This document shows positions 13,795 to 20,288 of a DNA stretch of 21,354 nucleotides, piece after piece. A program made the translations under genes and the position numbers. Source of the DNA: CAZCEC01 sp964497615 (GTDB lineage: Bacteria > Chloroflexota > Anaerolineae > Anaerolineales > UBA6663); NCBI GenBank assembly GCA_964497615.1, contig CAZCEC010000095.1:1-21354 (forward strand). The letters run 5' to 3'. The notes beneath the pieces are model-generated. The model had not been told where the DNA came from, made no database searches, and saw only the letters and a list, made by a program, of their open reading frames with translations. The first letter of the stretch is position 1. Every line of letters starts with the position of its first letter.

Positions 13795-14757
13795 ATGAAC
13801 TTTCGCTACCTCGGCCGCACCGGCCTCCAGGTCTCCGACATCTGCCTCGGCACGATGCAGTTCCTGTGGACCACCGATGAGGCCAACTCCTTCGCCGTGC
13901 TGGATGCCTTCTTCGACGCCGGGGGCACCTTCATCGACACCGCCGACGTCTACTCGCGCTGGGCCGAGGGCTTGCAGGGCGGCGAAGCCGAGACCATCAT
14001 CGGCCAGTGGTTTGCCCGCCGCCGCAACCGCGCCGACGTGGTGCTGGCCACCAAGGTGCGCGGGCGCATGTGGGCCGGGCCCAACGGCGAGGGCCTCAGC
14101 CGCGTCCACATCCTGCGCGCCGTCGAGGACTCTCTGCGCCGCCTTCAGACCGACTACATTGACCTGTACCAGACCCACGCCCCCGACACAAACACCCCCA
14201 TCGACGAGACCCTGCGCGCCCTGGACGACCTGGTCCACCAGGGCAAGGTGCGCTACATCGGCTGCTCCAACTACAATGGCTATCAACTCATGGAGGCCAC
14301 GCTCACTGCCCGCCACGCCGGGCGGCACGAGTTCGTCTCGCTTCAGCCTCACTACTCCCTGGTCGAGCGCGACAACTACGAGACCAACACCCAGCCGGTG
14401 GTGCGCCAGTTCGGCCTGGGTGTTATCCCCTATAGCCCGCTCGGGCGCGGTTTCCTCACCGGCAAGTACCGCCGCGGCCAAACGCCGCCCGACAGCCGGC
14501 GGCTGAACAGCGTCCGCCGCCTGCTCACCGACCGCAACTTCGACCTGCTCGATAAGCTAGAGGAGCTGGCACAAGCGCGCGGCCTCACCCCCGGCCAGAT
14601 GGCGCTGGGCTGGCTGCTCACCAAGCCGAACGTCTCGGCCGTCATTATCGGCGCCAACACCACCGCCCAACTCGCCGACAGCCTGGGCGCCACCGGCCTC
14701 GCTCTCTCCGTCGAAGAGATGCAGGCCCTCGACACCGCCTCCGCGCCTGAGAAGTAA
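13795..14757 (+). CDS. Aldo/keto reductase
   Basis: This 320-aa NADPH-dependent oxidoreductase of the aldo/keto reductase superfamily has a (beta/alpha)8 barrel. The catalytic tetrad is visible as Asp48 and Tyr53 (FIDTADVYS), Lys87 (LATKVRG) and His128 (DLYQTHAP). The cofactor-binding end contains VIPYSPLGRGFLTGKY and SAVIIGANTTAQL. The N terminus MNFRYLGRTGLQVSDICLGT is typical of the YghZ/Tas-like (voltage-gated K+ channel beta-subunit-like) group. ATG 13795 is supported by AGGAG eight bases upstream. The next gene starts eight bases after its stop, so co-transcription with the glycosyltransferase is likely. The substrate cannot be deduced. Confidence 0.95.
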   Translation: MNFRYLGRTGLQVSDICLGTMQFLWTTDEANSFAVLDAFFDAGGTFIDTADVYSRWAEGLQGGEAETIIGQWFARRRNRADVVLATKVRGRMWAGPNGEGLSRVHILRAVEDSLRRLQTDYIDLYQTHAPDTNTPIDETLRALDDLVHQGKVRYIGCSNYNGYQLMEATLTARHAGRHEFVSLQPHYSLVERDNYETNTQPVVRQFGLGVIPYSPLGRGFLTGKYRRGQTPPDSRRLNSVRRLLTDRNFDLLDKLEELAQARGLTPGQMALGWLLTKPNVSAVIIGANTTAQLADSLGATGLALSVEEMQALDTASAPEK

Positions 14758-14765
14758 CTCGCCCA

Positions 14766-16364
14766 GTGACACACTCGGTCTCCCCCTTCCCTTGTAGGGA
14801 AGGGGGCTGGGGGGATAGGTTTGCCCTTCCCCTCCTCCTCTTCCTCTTCGCTCTCCTCCCGCGGGTCTACCACCTCACCGCCAACCCCCTCTGGCTGGAC
14901 GAGATTGGCGGCCTTCAGCTTGCGCGCCAGGGCGTGCGGGCCATCCTCCTCAACTCCCGCCTCGACCCGCATCCGCCCCTCTACTACCTCTGGCTGTGGC
15001 TCACCACCGGCGGCGGCGCCTGGGCCTCCGAGTGGGCCTTGCGTTGGACCTCTGTCCTCTTCGGCGCGCTGGCCGTGCCCCTCCTCTTCCGCCTCGCCCG
15101 CCGCCATGCCGGTCCGATCCCCGCGGCGGGCGCTGCCCTCCTGCTGCTAGTTTCCCCCGTCCACCTCTACTTCAGCCAGGAAGCGCGCTCGCCCGCCCTG
15201 CTATTTCTGTTGGCCGCCCTCACCACCTGGCTGCTTGATGCGCCCCACGAGAAACTGCGCGCCCGGTGGGCGGCTTGGGCCGCGCTCTCCCTCCTCGGCG
15301 CGTATGCCGGCTACAGCTATGTGATGGTCGTGGGTGTGCAGGGCCTGTGGGTGCTGCGCGCAGCGCGCCGGTCCCTCGCCGCCCGCGTGGCGCTTGCCGC
15401 CGTCGGCCTCGGCCTATTGCCGCTTGGTTACGTGGCGGCCGGCACCCTCGCCTCCGTCGCCGCCGAGGGTGCCGGTCTCGCGCTCGAGTTGAAGGATGTG
15501 TGGGGGGCGCTGCTGGCCGGCGACCCGGCGCGCTATGGCACATTCTGGGGGCACGTTTGGCTGCCCCCTGTATTTGGCATCTTGGCGGCGTTGGGGGCAT
15601 GGCATCTGGCCCGTCACCCCTCGCCCTGGTCCAACTACTACCTGCTCCAGGTGCTTCTGCCCGTCGCCGGCTACTTCCTGGTCCTCAAGCCCGTGCTGTC
15701 CATCAACATGCCCCTATACCAGTCGCGGCAGTTCATCCCCCTGCTGCCGGCCGGCTACGTGCTTGTCGCCGCGGGCTTCGATGCGCTCTTCGCTTCCGTC
15801 GCCAACCGTAGGGGCGCGGCATTCGCCGCCGGAGCTAGACCGCAAACTCAAACGGTTGGGCGCATGCTTCGCCCGGCCTGGCTTCCCGCGGGCGCGGCGG
15901 CCGTGCTCTTTATCATTGCGCTGCTTGCCAGTTGGGCTGGGGTGGGGCGCTACTGGGCCGTCAGCAAGAGCCCCGAAGGCGACCTGGCCCGCTACCTCCA
16001 GGCCCAGGCCGCGCCCGGCGAAGCCGTCGTCAGCCTGCACTACTCGCTCGACGCCGCCCTCAGCGCCTACGCCCCCCTTGGCCCCATCTACACCAAGCCT
16101 CTCGGCCCCCCGCCGGACACCCGGTTCTCAACCTCGCTCTCCATCGTCCGCGCCGACTGGCTCACGCTGACGCGCAACCACAGCCTGGCCGAGGTTCAAC
16201 AATCGCCCCAGCGCTGGGTGCTCTGGCTTGCGGGCGATCAAGGAGACGTTCAGGCCGCGCTCACCGCCGATTGCGTCATCACCGCCGAAGCCGCCTACGG
16301 CGAATTTCGTGGCATCCGGCTGGAGGCCTGTCCTACCAGGCCGGCCACGCCAACTGCACCTTAA
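14766..16364 (+). CDS. GT-C membrane glycosyltransferase (PMT/GT39-like)
   Basis: This is a 532-aa polytopic protein. The first membrane helix (about residues 20-33) is followed by NPLWLDEIGGLQLARQG, the Asp-Glu pair that in GT39/PMT-type enzymes binds the acceptor or donor head group. HPPLYYLWLWL and YFSQEARSPALLFLLAAL are also typical of the family. About ten more helices and a soluble C-terminal domain of about 130 residues follow. The GTG start is the only usable one in frame before the first helix, but residues 5-18 are encoded by a perfect palindromic repeat. A second repeat-derived segment lies at about residues 348-370. The 3' end overlaps the opposite-strand gene by 32 bases. The substrate is unknown. 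Confidence 0.82.
   Translation: MTHSVSPFPCREGGWGDRFALPLLLFLFALLPRVYHLTANPLWLDEIGGLQLARQGVRAILLNSRLDPHPPLYYLWLWLTTGGGAWASEWALRWTSVLFGALAVPLLFRLARRHAGPIPAAGAALLLLVSPVHLYFSQEARSPALLFLLAALTTWLLDAPHEKLRARWAAWAALSLLGAYAGYSYVMVVGVQGLWVLRAARRSLAARVALAAVGLGLLPLGYVAAGTLASVAAEGAGLALELKDVWGALLAGDPARYGTFWGHVWLPPVFGILAALGAWHLARHPSPWSNYYLLQVLLPVAGYFLVLKPVLSINMPLYQSRQFIPLLPAGYVLVAAGFDALFASVANRRGAAFAAGARPQTQTVGRMLRPAWLPAGAAAVLFIIALLASWAGVGRYWAVSKSPEGDLARYLQAQAAPGEAVVSLHYSLDAALSAYAPLGPIYTKPLGPPPDTRFSTSLSIVRADWLTLTRNHSLAEVQQSPQRWVLWLAGDQGDVQAALTADCVITAEAAYGEFRGIRLEACPTRPATPTAP
14782..14806. repeat. Perfect palindrome CCCCCTTCCCT-TGT-AGGGAAGGGGG
   Basis: It has eleven-base perfect arms (14782-14792 and 14796-14806) with a three-base loop, followed by CTGGGGGGATAGG. 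From memory, this is a form of a very widespread bacterial intergenic repeat. Here it lies within the first 18 codons of the glycosyltransferase. Confidence 0.8.
15811..15874. repeat. Diverged GGGCG..GCAT..GCC inverted repeat inside coding sequence
   Basis: The left arm GGGGCGCGGCATTCGCC (15811-15827) and the reverse complement of the right arm, GGGCGAAGCATGCGCCC (15858-15874), share the GGGCG..GCAT..GCC pattern of the arms at 1575-1634. It is translated in frame as RRGAAFAAGARP, then GRMLRPAW, in a loop between membrane helices. Confidence 0.55.
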
Positions 16365-16767
16365 TCGTCGTCGCGCCCGTCGCCGGGTCCGGGTACACCC
16401 ACACGGTGGAACTGGGCCGCAGCGGATTCCCGCCGCCCGCCAGCGCCAGGGCGTTCAGCGCGTTGTAGCCGACCGCCTCGCGTAAGTAAGTCGTCCCCAG
16501 CAACTTAAAGCCCCCATACAGCGGCCCCAACCCGGCCACCACCTGCGCGGGCGAATCTGGCGTCGAATACGCCGTCCACGCCACCACGAATCGCGCGCCC
16601 TCGGTGCGCTCCTGGTGAAACATGACGCTGCCGGGGTAGGGCGGGGGCGTGAGCAGCCGCGCCATCCCCTCCCCCGAGACGAATACCGCCGCCCCCGCGC
16701 TGCCCAGCAAGCCGCCCACTGCCAGCAGGACCGCGCCCAGCCAGCGCCCCCACTGCGCCCGCTTCAT
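16333..16767 (-). CDS. Small membrane-anchored protein of unknown function
   Basis: This 144-aa protein has a basic N terminus and one hydrophobic segment (MKRAQWGRWLGAVLLAVGGL, continuing to about residue 32) that acts as a signal anchor or uncleaved signal. The extracytoplasmic part has beta-like stretches (GSVMFHQERTEGARFVVAWT, TTYLREAVGYNALNAL, TTIKVQLAWPAW) and no motif that I recognise. The ATG lies one base after the WD40 gene's stop (TGAGATG), so translation is almost certainly coupled. The 3' end overlaps the convergent glycosyltransferase gene by 32 bases. The pairing suggests that it works with the lipoprotein at the cell surface, as an inference. Confidence 0.78.
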   Translation of the reverse strand: MKRAQWGRWLGAVLLAVGGLLGSAGAAVFVSGEGMARLLTPPPYPGSVMFHQERTEGARFVVAWTAYSTPDSPAQVVAGLGPLYGGFKLLGTTYLREAVGYNALNALALAGGGNPLRPSSTVWVYPDPATGATTIKVQLAWPAW

Positions 16768-16768
16768 C

Positions 16769-17803
16769 TCAGCGCGTATCCCACACCCACACTTCGTGGC
16801 TCACGCTCGCCAACCGCGTGCCGTCGGGGCTGTAGGCCAGCGCCTGGGTGAACTGCTTGCCGGTGTAGAACTCGCGCGCCGGCAGTCCCGTGGCTGTATC
16901 CCACAGCGTGATGACCTCGTTGTTCCCGGCCGAGGCCGCCCGCGCGCCGTCTGGTGAGTAGGCCGCCGCCCACACCCAACCGCTCGCGCCGCCTAACTGA
17001 AACACACGCTCACCCGTATTCACATTCCAAATGTTGGCCTCGTTCTGCCCGCCGCCCGCGGTGAGGATGTGCTCACCGTCCGGGCTGAAGGCCAGGTCCA
17101 CCGCCTGGTCGGCCTCGAACGTGTTGCGCAGGGTCCACGTCGCCGTCTCCCACACGCGCACCTGGTGCCCCCGCACCGTGCCCGCCACCAGCAGCGATCC
17201 GTCCGGGCTGAACGCCAACCCCCAGGCCGCCTCGCCCTCGGCCACCAGGTCGTGCAGCTTGTCCCCCGTCTGCACGTCCCACACGAACACCTTGCCGTCC
17301 TCGCCGCTGGAGGCCAGCCGCGTGCCGTCCGGGCTGAACATCAAGCCTTTGATGGGCCCGCCGTGCGTAGGGAAGAGCGTCAGGAGATTCTCGCCGATGC
17401 CGGTATCCAGCAGGCGGATGGAGCCATCGGTCCCAATTGCGGTGGCCAGCAGCAGCCCATCTGGGCTGATCGCCAGCGACTCGACGTGTCCCTCGCCGCT
17501 GACGGTCAGGCGTGTGCGCGTCTCCACGTCATAGGTGATCAACCCGCGCGTCTCCGTGCCCACGTACAGGTAGCGCCCATCCAGAGACCACGCCACCGAG
17601 ACCGCCACGGTATCCAGCCGGTCCAGTAACACGCCGGCCTCGGGCGCGGCGCGGGTGGTCTGCGGCGTGGCTGCGATGGGCACGGTGCTGGTGGGGCGCG
17701 GCGCAGCGGGCGTAGCGGTGGGGGGCACGACCGTAGCGGTTGGCGTGGGCGTGGGGCCGCAGGCTGCCAGGACGAGGGCGCACAGCGCCAGGAGCTTTCT
17801 CAT
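16769..17803 (-). CDS. WD40-repeat lipoprotein
   Basis: This 344-aa protein begins with a lipoprotein signal peptide ending in the lipobox LAAC (Cys15). A Thr/Pro-rich linker follows (PTPTPTATVVPPTATP, to about residue 65), and then seven WD40 blades. Each blade has an SxDG-type turn: WSLDG, then SPDG six times, with IRLLDT, VFVWDV, VRVWET, ANIWNV, ITLWDT and VWVWDT strands. Seven blades make a closed beta-propeller, probably a surface-exposed binding platform. ATG 17803 overlaps the stop of the VOC gene in an ATGA arrangement. An upstream open frame to 18259 is the antisense-like shadow of the VOC gene and is not part of this protein. Confidence 0.93.
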   Translation of the reverse strand: MRKLLALCALVLAACGPTPTPTATVVPPTATPAAPRPTSTVPIAATPQTTRAAPEAGVLLDRLDTVAVSVAWSLDGRYLYVGTETRGLITYDVETRTRLTVSGEGHVESLAISPDGLLLATAIGTDGSIRLLDTGIGENLLTLFPTHGGPIKGLMFSPDGTRLASSGEDGKVFVWDVQTGDKLHDLVAEGEAAWGLAFSPDGSLLVAGTVRGHQVRVWETATWTLRNTFEADQAVDLAFSPDGEHILTAGGGQNEANIWNVNTGERVFQLGGASGWVWAAAYSPDGARAASAGNNEVITLWDTATGLPAREFYTGKQFTQALAYSPDGTRLASVSHEVWVWDTR

Positions 17804-18222
17804 CCGGCTGCTCCCCGCGGCGCCACGATCAGCCAGGCCGTCCCCCACGGATCGCTCACCGGGCAATAACGGATCGGCGCATACATCAGTTGATCGCTGG
17901 GCGGCTGGCCCTGCCCGCCCGCGGCCACAAAGGCGGCCTGCACGGCCTCCGCCGCCGCTGGCGTGGGCATCTCCAGGGTCACTTCCATGCTGCGCGGATG
18001 GTCGTCCCCTTTGAGCAGAGTCAGCCAGGTGTGGCCCAACCGCCAGCCGCGCGTCCATTCGCCCTCCACATAGGCTGGCGGCCCAAACACCCGCGCATAG
18101 AAATCCACCGCTCGCGCGTAGTCGTCGAAAAACAACGTCGCCCCATGCAGTCCGCCATACTCGAATCGCGGCCTCGGGGCTGGGTCGGTGAAATACTGCT
18201 GTTGATAGGCGGCGTAGTCCAT
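17800..18222 (-). CDS. VOC-family (glyoxalase/bleomycin-resistance-like) protein
   Basis: This 140-aa single-module VOC protein has beta-alpha-beta-beta-beta repeats: GATLFFDDYARAVDFYARVF at the N-terminal half, then TWLTLLKGDDHPRSMEVTLE, and YCPVSDPWGTAWLIVAP at the end. The family includes metal-dependent lyases, dioxygenases and antibiotic-binding proteins; nothing here separates these. The start at ATG 18222 is favoured by AAGGAAG about nine bases upstream, rather than the in-frame GTG at 18243. It is first of a three-gene coupled unit with the WD40 lipoprotein and the small anchored protein. Confidence 0.88.
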   Translation of the reverse strand: MDYAAYQQQYFTDPAPRPRFEYGGLHGATLFFDDYARAVDFYARVFGPPAYVEGEWTRGWRLGHTWLTLLKGDDHPRSMEVTLEMPTPAAAEAVQAAFVAAGGQGQPPSDQLMYAPIRYCPVSDPWGTAWLIVAPRGAAG

Positions 18223-18257
18223 ATCGCTCTTCTTCCTTTCCACCCTGTGGCTGGGCC

Positions 18258-18263
18258 ATTATA
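18258..18263 (-). promoter_or_regulatory. TATAAT -10 box for the VOC-WD40 unit
   Basis: ATTATA on the plus strand gives a perfect TATAAT on the minus strand, 35 bases before the VOC ATG. This leaves a leader of about 29 nt that includes the purine-rich ribosome binding site. No convincing -35 is seen. Confidence 0.5.
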
Positions 18264-18303
18264 AGCGCTCACGCCTCCCCTAGCCGTTCTGTTCGGGATA
18301 GGT

Positions 18304-18309
18304 GATAAT
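18304..18309 (+). promoter_or_regulatory. GATAAT -10 candidate upstream of the sortase
   Basis: GATAAT is followed after seven bases by an ATG (18317) that opens a 24-codon frame. This is the same box-to-start spacing as the leaderless genes in this window. The sortase ATG is 87 bases further on. Confidence 0.4.
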
Positions 18310-18403
18310 GCACCCGATGGCCGGAATCTTGCAGCGACTGACGAGGATTCGCCCTTCATCCCCATGGGGTCGTGACCTTCATCCTTCATAATTCATCCTT
18401 CCC

Positions 18404-19300
18404 ATGAAAGACCGCCGCTCCGTCGACGACCTGTCCGTCACCGAACTCCAGCGCGTGCTGTCCGAAAAGAAGCGTGCCGCCCGCGAGGCCCGCCTGTCTA
18501 AGTACCGCCAGACGGGACGCGCGGTTCGGCTGCCCATCGGGGCCGCGCCCGAGCCCGTCGCTGCGCATCACGACGGCGCGCGCGCCGCCCGCGCCCCGCG
18601 CAGCCTCCCCCGGCGTCTGTTCGATTTCTTCCTGCTGATCGTGGAAGTGGGGGCCGTGGTGGGGCTGATCTACGTCTTCTACAACGGCACCGAAATCCTG
18701 GCCCGGCTCAACCAGGAAGTGCAGTCCGTCGTGGCCGACGCCGTCCCCACCTTCACCGCCACGCCCCTCATCACCGCGGTCGTGCTGCCCTCCGGCCACA
18801 CCCCGCCCACCTCCGCCGAGGGCGGCCAGCCCAACGACGCCGAAATCCCTGAGAGCCTGCGCCCGCTGGTGCAGTCGCTGCCGCCGCCCGCCATCCCCAC
18901 CCAGGGTCCCACCCAGGCTCTGCGCATCGTCATCCCCGCCATCAACGTGGACAACCAGATCGTTCAGGGCGACGGCTGGGAGCAGCTCAAGAAGGGCGTC
19001 GGCCAGCACATCGGCACGCCCGACCCCGGCCAGGACGGCAACCTTGTTCTCTCGGCCCACAATGACATCTTCGGCGAGATATTCCGGCGGCTGGATGAGC
19101 TGGCGCCCGGCGACGAGGTGCAGATTTACACCGCCAGCCAGATTTACACCTACGTCGTCACCGGCACCGAGATCGTCCTGCCCACCACCGTCAGCGTCAT
19201 GGACCCGACCCCGCACGCCTCGCTGACCCTGATTTCGTGTTATCCTTACCTGGTGGACAACAAACGCATCGTGGTATCGGCTGATCTGCGAACTCAATGA
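18404..19300 (+). CDS. Sortase (class D/E-like), N-terminally anchored
   Basis: This 298-aa membrane-anchored transpeptidase has a basic cytoplasmic N terminus of about 68 residues, one transmembrane helix (about 71-92, FDFFLLIVEVGAVVGLIYVF), a Pro/Thr/Ser-rich external stalk, and then the sortase beta-barrel (about 165-298). The catalytic triad is visible: His219 (VLSAHNDIFG), Cys279 (TLISCYPY) and Arg288 (NKRIVVSADL). Sortases cleave a C-terminal sorting signal and join the protein to the cell envelope or to pilin subunits. No LPxTG-type substrate is visible in this window. There is no Shine-Dalgarno, and the ATG follows TTCATCC-type repeats. A tail-anchored small protein follows ten bases later. 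Confidence 0.92.
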   Translation: MKDRRSVDDLSVTELQRVLSEKKRAAREARLSKYRQTGRAVRLPIGAAPEPVAAHHDGARAARAPRSLPRRLFDFFLLIVEVGAVVGLIYVFYNGTEILARLNQEVQSVVADAVPTFTATPLITAVVLPSGHTPPTSAEGGQPNDAEIPESLRPLVQSLPPPAIPTQGPTQALRIVIPAINVDNQIVQGDGWEQLKKGVGQHIGTPDPGQDGNLVLSAHNDIFGEIFRRLDELAPGDEVQIYTASQIYTYVVTGTEIVLPTTVSVMDPTPHASLTLISCYPYLVDNKRIVVSADLRTQ

Positions 19301-19310
19301 GGTATTGCCA

Positions 19311-19532
19311 ATGAGCACCAAGAAGAAACCCAAGAAATTCCGCACCCCCAACGTGCCCCTGGAGGCCGCCAGCGCCCTGGGCGGCGGGCTGGAGGCAACC
19401 TCCGCGCCGCGCGCCGCGCCCGGCACAGCGCACTTCGACTACACCCATGTGCGGCAGGACCTGCGCCGCATCGGCCTGCTGGCGGGCGGCATCGTCACCA
19501 TCCTGGTCGTGCTGTCCTTCTTCATCAACTGA
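19311..19532 (+). CDS. Small tail-anchored membrane protein
   Basis: This 73-aa protein begins with a Lys-rich stretch (MSTKKKPKKFRTPNVPLEAA), has a flexible Gly/Ala middle, then FDYTHVRQDLRRIGLLAGG leading into a C-terminal transmembrane helix that ends LVVLSFFIN at the stop. That topology puts the body in the cytoplasm. GAGGT eight bases before ATG 19311 overlaps the sortase stop, so the two genes are co-translated. The function is unknown; I recall similar short proteins in other Chloroflexota but cannot name a family. Confidence 0.8.
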   Translation: MSTKKKPKKFRTPNVPLEAASALGGGLEATSAPRAAPGTAHFDYTHVRQDLRRIGLLAGGIVTILVVLSFFIN

Positions 19533-19552
19533 CCCTCACCTTTCAGGAATCA

Positions 19553-19594
19553 AAAAGGCGGCTGGCCGCGTCGCATGCGGCCAGCCGCCCTTTT
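19553..19594. terminator. Bidirectional rho-independent terminator
   Basis: A 13-bp perfect stem, GGCGGCTGGCCGC (19557-19569) with GCGGCCAGCCGCC (19577-19589), and a seven-base loop are flanked by AAAA on the left and TTTT on the right. It sits between the convergent small membrane protein gene and the DUF1573-like gene, 20 bases and 16 bases from their stops, so it can end both transcripts. Its position just after the TAA at 19610 supports the full-length reading of the DUF1573-like gene. Confidence 0.92.
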
Positions 19595-19609
19595 CGTTTC
19601 TCGCGCCAA

Positions 19610-20086
19610 TTACGGCACCCAGTCGCTCAGCACCGTCACCGCCACATCCGGGCGCGTGGCGTCGTTGGTGGGCAAGTGCACCAGGAAGTTGTGCGGGCCG
19701 CCCATGCCCTCGGGCATCATGAATTCCATCGCCAGGGTCGTGCTTGCGCCGGGCGCTAAGACCATCGCACCGATGGTCGGTTCAGGCGGTCAACACCCCT
19801 CCACGACTTCAATGTACGGCTCGCCCGCAAACCGCAGCGGCTGGTCGCCCGCATTGGTCAGCGTAAAGCTGGCCGAGACCCAGGTCCCCAGCTTCACCGG
19901 CCCCAGGTCCACCACGTCCGCATCCACCTTCAGCTTGGGCGCGCCGCGCACCTCAATCTCAGTGGTCGCCGCCGGCCGCGGCCAGGCCAGCCAGGCCGTC
20001 AGCCCCAGCACCAGCACGCCGCCGGCCACCATGATGGCCGCCATCCAGGCCGGCGGCGCGGGCCGTCGCGCAGTTTGTTTGCTCAT
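19610..20086 (-). CDS. DUF1573-like membrane-anchored protein with in-frame TGA: probable selenoprotein
   Basis: A 158-aa reading has one N-terminal transmembrane helix (about residues 15-36, AAIMVAGGVLVLGLTAWLAW) followed by an extracytoplasmic Ig-like domain: VDLGPVKLGTWVSASFTLTN and AGDQPLRFAGEPYIEVVEGC. A TGA at 19792-19790 follows Cys98. The same frame then continues for 59 codons to TAA: PPEPTIGAMVLAPGASTTLA, MEFMMPEGMGGPHNFLVHL, PTNDATRPDVAVTVLSDWVP. This continuation resembles the end of this protein type, which as I remember it carries EGCCPP at this position, so the TGA replaces the second Cys. A SECIS-like hairpin follows. ATG 20086 has GGAGG four bases upstream. The alternative is a nonsense-mutated pseudogene. 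The function is probably thiol or metal chemistry outside the membrane. Confidence 0.8.
19760..19778 (-). promoter_or_regulatory. Candidate bacterial SECIS hairpin
   Basis: On the minus strand, GACCATCG-GTG-CGATGGTC forms a perfect 8-bp stem with a GUG loop. Eleven nucleotides separate it from the TGA, so the loop begins 19 nt after the codon. This lies within the 16-37 nt window and meets the rule of a G in the first two loop positions that I recall for bacterial SECIS models. The hairpin is translated as PTIGAMV. Confidence 0.72.
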
Positions 20087-20095
20087 CCCGCCTCC

Positions 20096-20101
20096 ATTAT
20101 C
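20096..20101 (-). promoter_or_regulatory. GATAAT -10 candidate for the DUF1573-like gene
   Basis: The minus strand reads GATAATGGAGGCGGGATG, which places the box nine bases before the start codon. A transcript starting 6-7 bases after it would have almost no leader. No -35 is evident. Confidence 0.35.
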
Positions 20102-20164
20102 GGGGCCGGCGGTCGCGTCCATTGCCGGCTTGGGCTTAGTCTACCCGGCCCGCGGCGCGGCAAT

Positions 20165-20180
20165 AGTGACAAATATCACT
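20165..20180. promoter_or_regulatory. Crp/Fnr-type palindrome AGTGA-N6-TCACT
   Basis: Perfect five-base inverted half-sites (AGTGA and TCACT) are separated by six bases (CAAATA). This is the geometry of TGTGA-N6-TCACA sites bound by Crp/Fnr-family regulators. The centre is about 86 bases upstream of the DUF1573-like start codon. Confidence 0.45.
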
Positions 20181-20230
20181 GTTTTGGTCGTCTTCAGATA
20201 CCCGGCTTTGCTGGAGCCTCTCCATATAGT

Positions 20231-20249
20231 CGCGCCCTTTACGGGCGCG
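20231..20249. other. CGCGCCC-TTTAC-GGGCGCG hairpin
   Basis: A perfect 7-bp stem with a five-base loop lies about 40 bases after the stop of the minus-strand membrane-protein gene. It could slow or end that transcript, but no T-run follows on either strand. Confidence 0.4.
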
Positions 20250-20288
20250 CTCACCCAGGCGCGAACACCCCACGGTGCATACCGCCGA

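Larger units (their letters stand above)
20087..20288. other. Intergenic region, locally AT-richer, with a regulatory palindrome and a hairpin
   Basis: There are 202 bases between the DUF1573-like gene and the upstream membrane-protein gene on the same strand. From 20161 to 20230 the composition is visibly less GC-rich than anywhere nearby. It contains AGTGA-N6-TCACT (20165-20180), a 7-bp hairpin (20231-20249) and a GATAAT box close to the DUF1573 start. Antisense open frames run through it but show no protein-like composition. Confidence 0.7.

Noticed and set aside
17804..18259. Upstream extension of the WD40 frame to 496 codons
   Set aside because: It overlaps the VOC gene in another frame, and the lipoprotein signal peptide begins precisely at 17803.
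19760..19778. The 8-bp hairpin as a transcription terminator
   Set aside because: No T-run follows on either strand, it lies inside coding sequence, and a strong terminator is present at 19553-19594.
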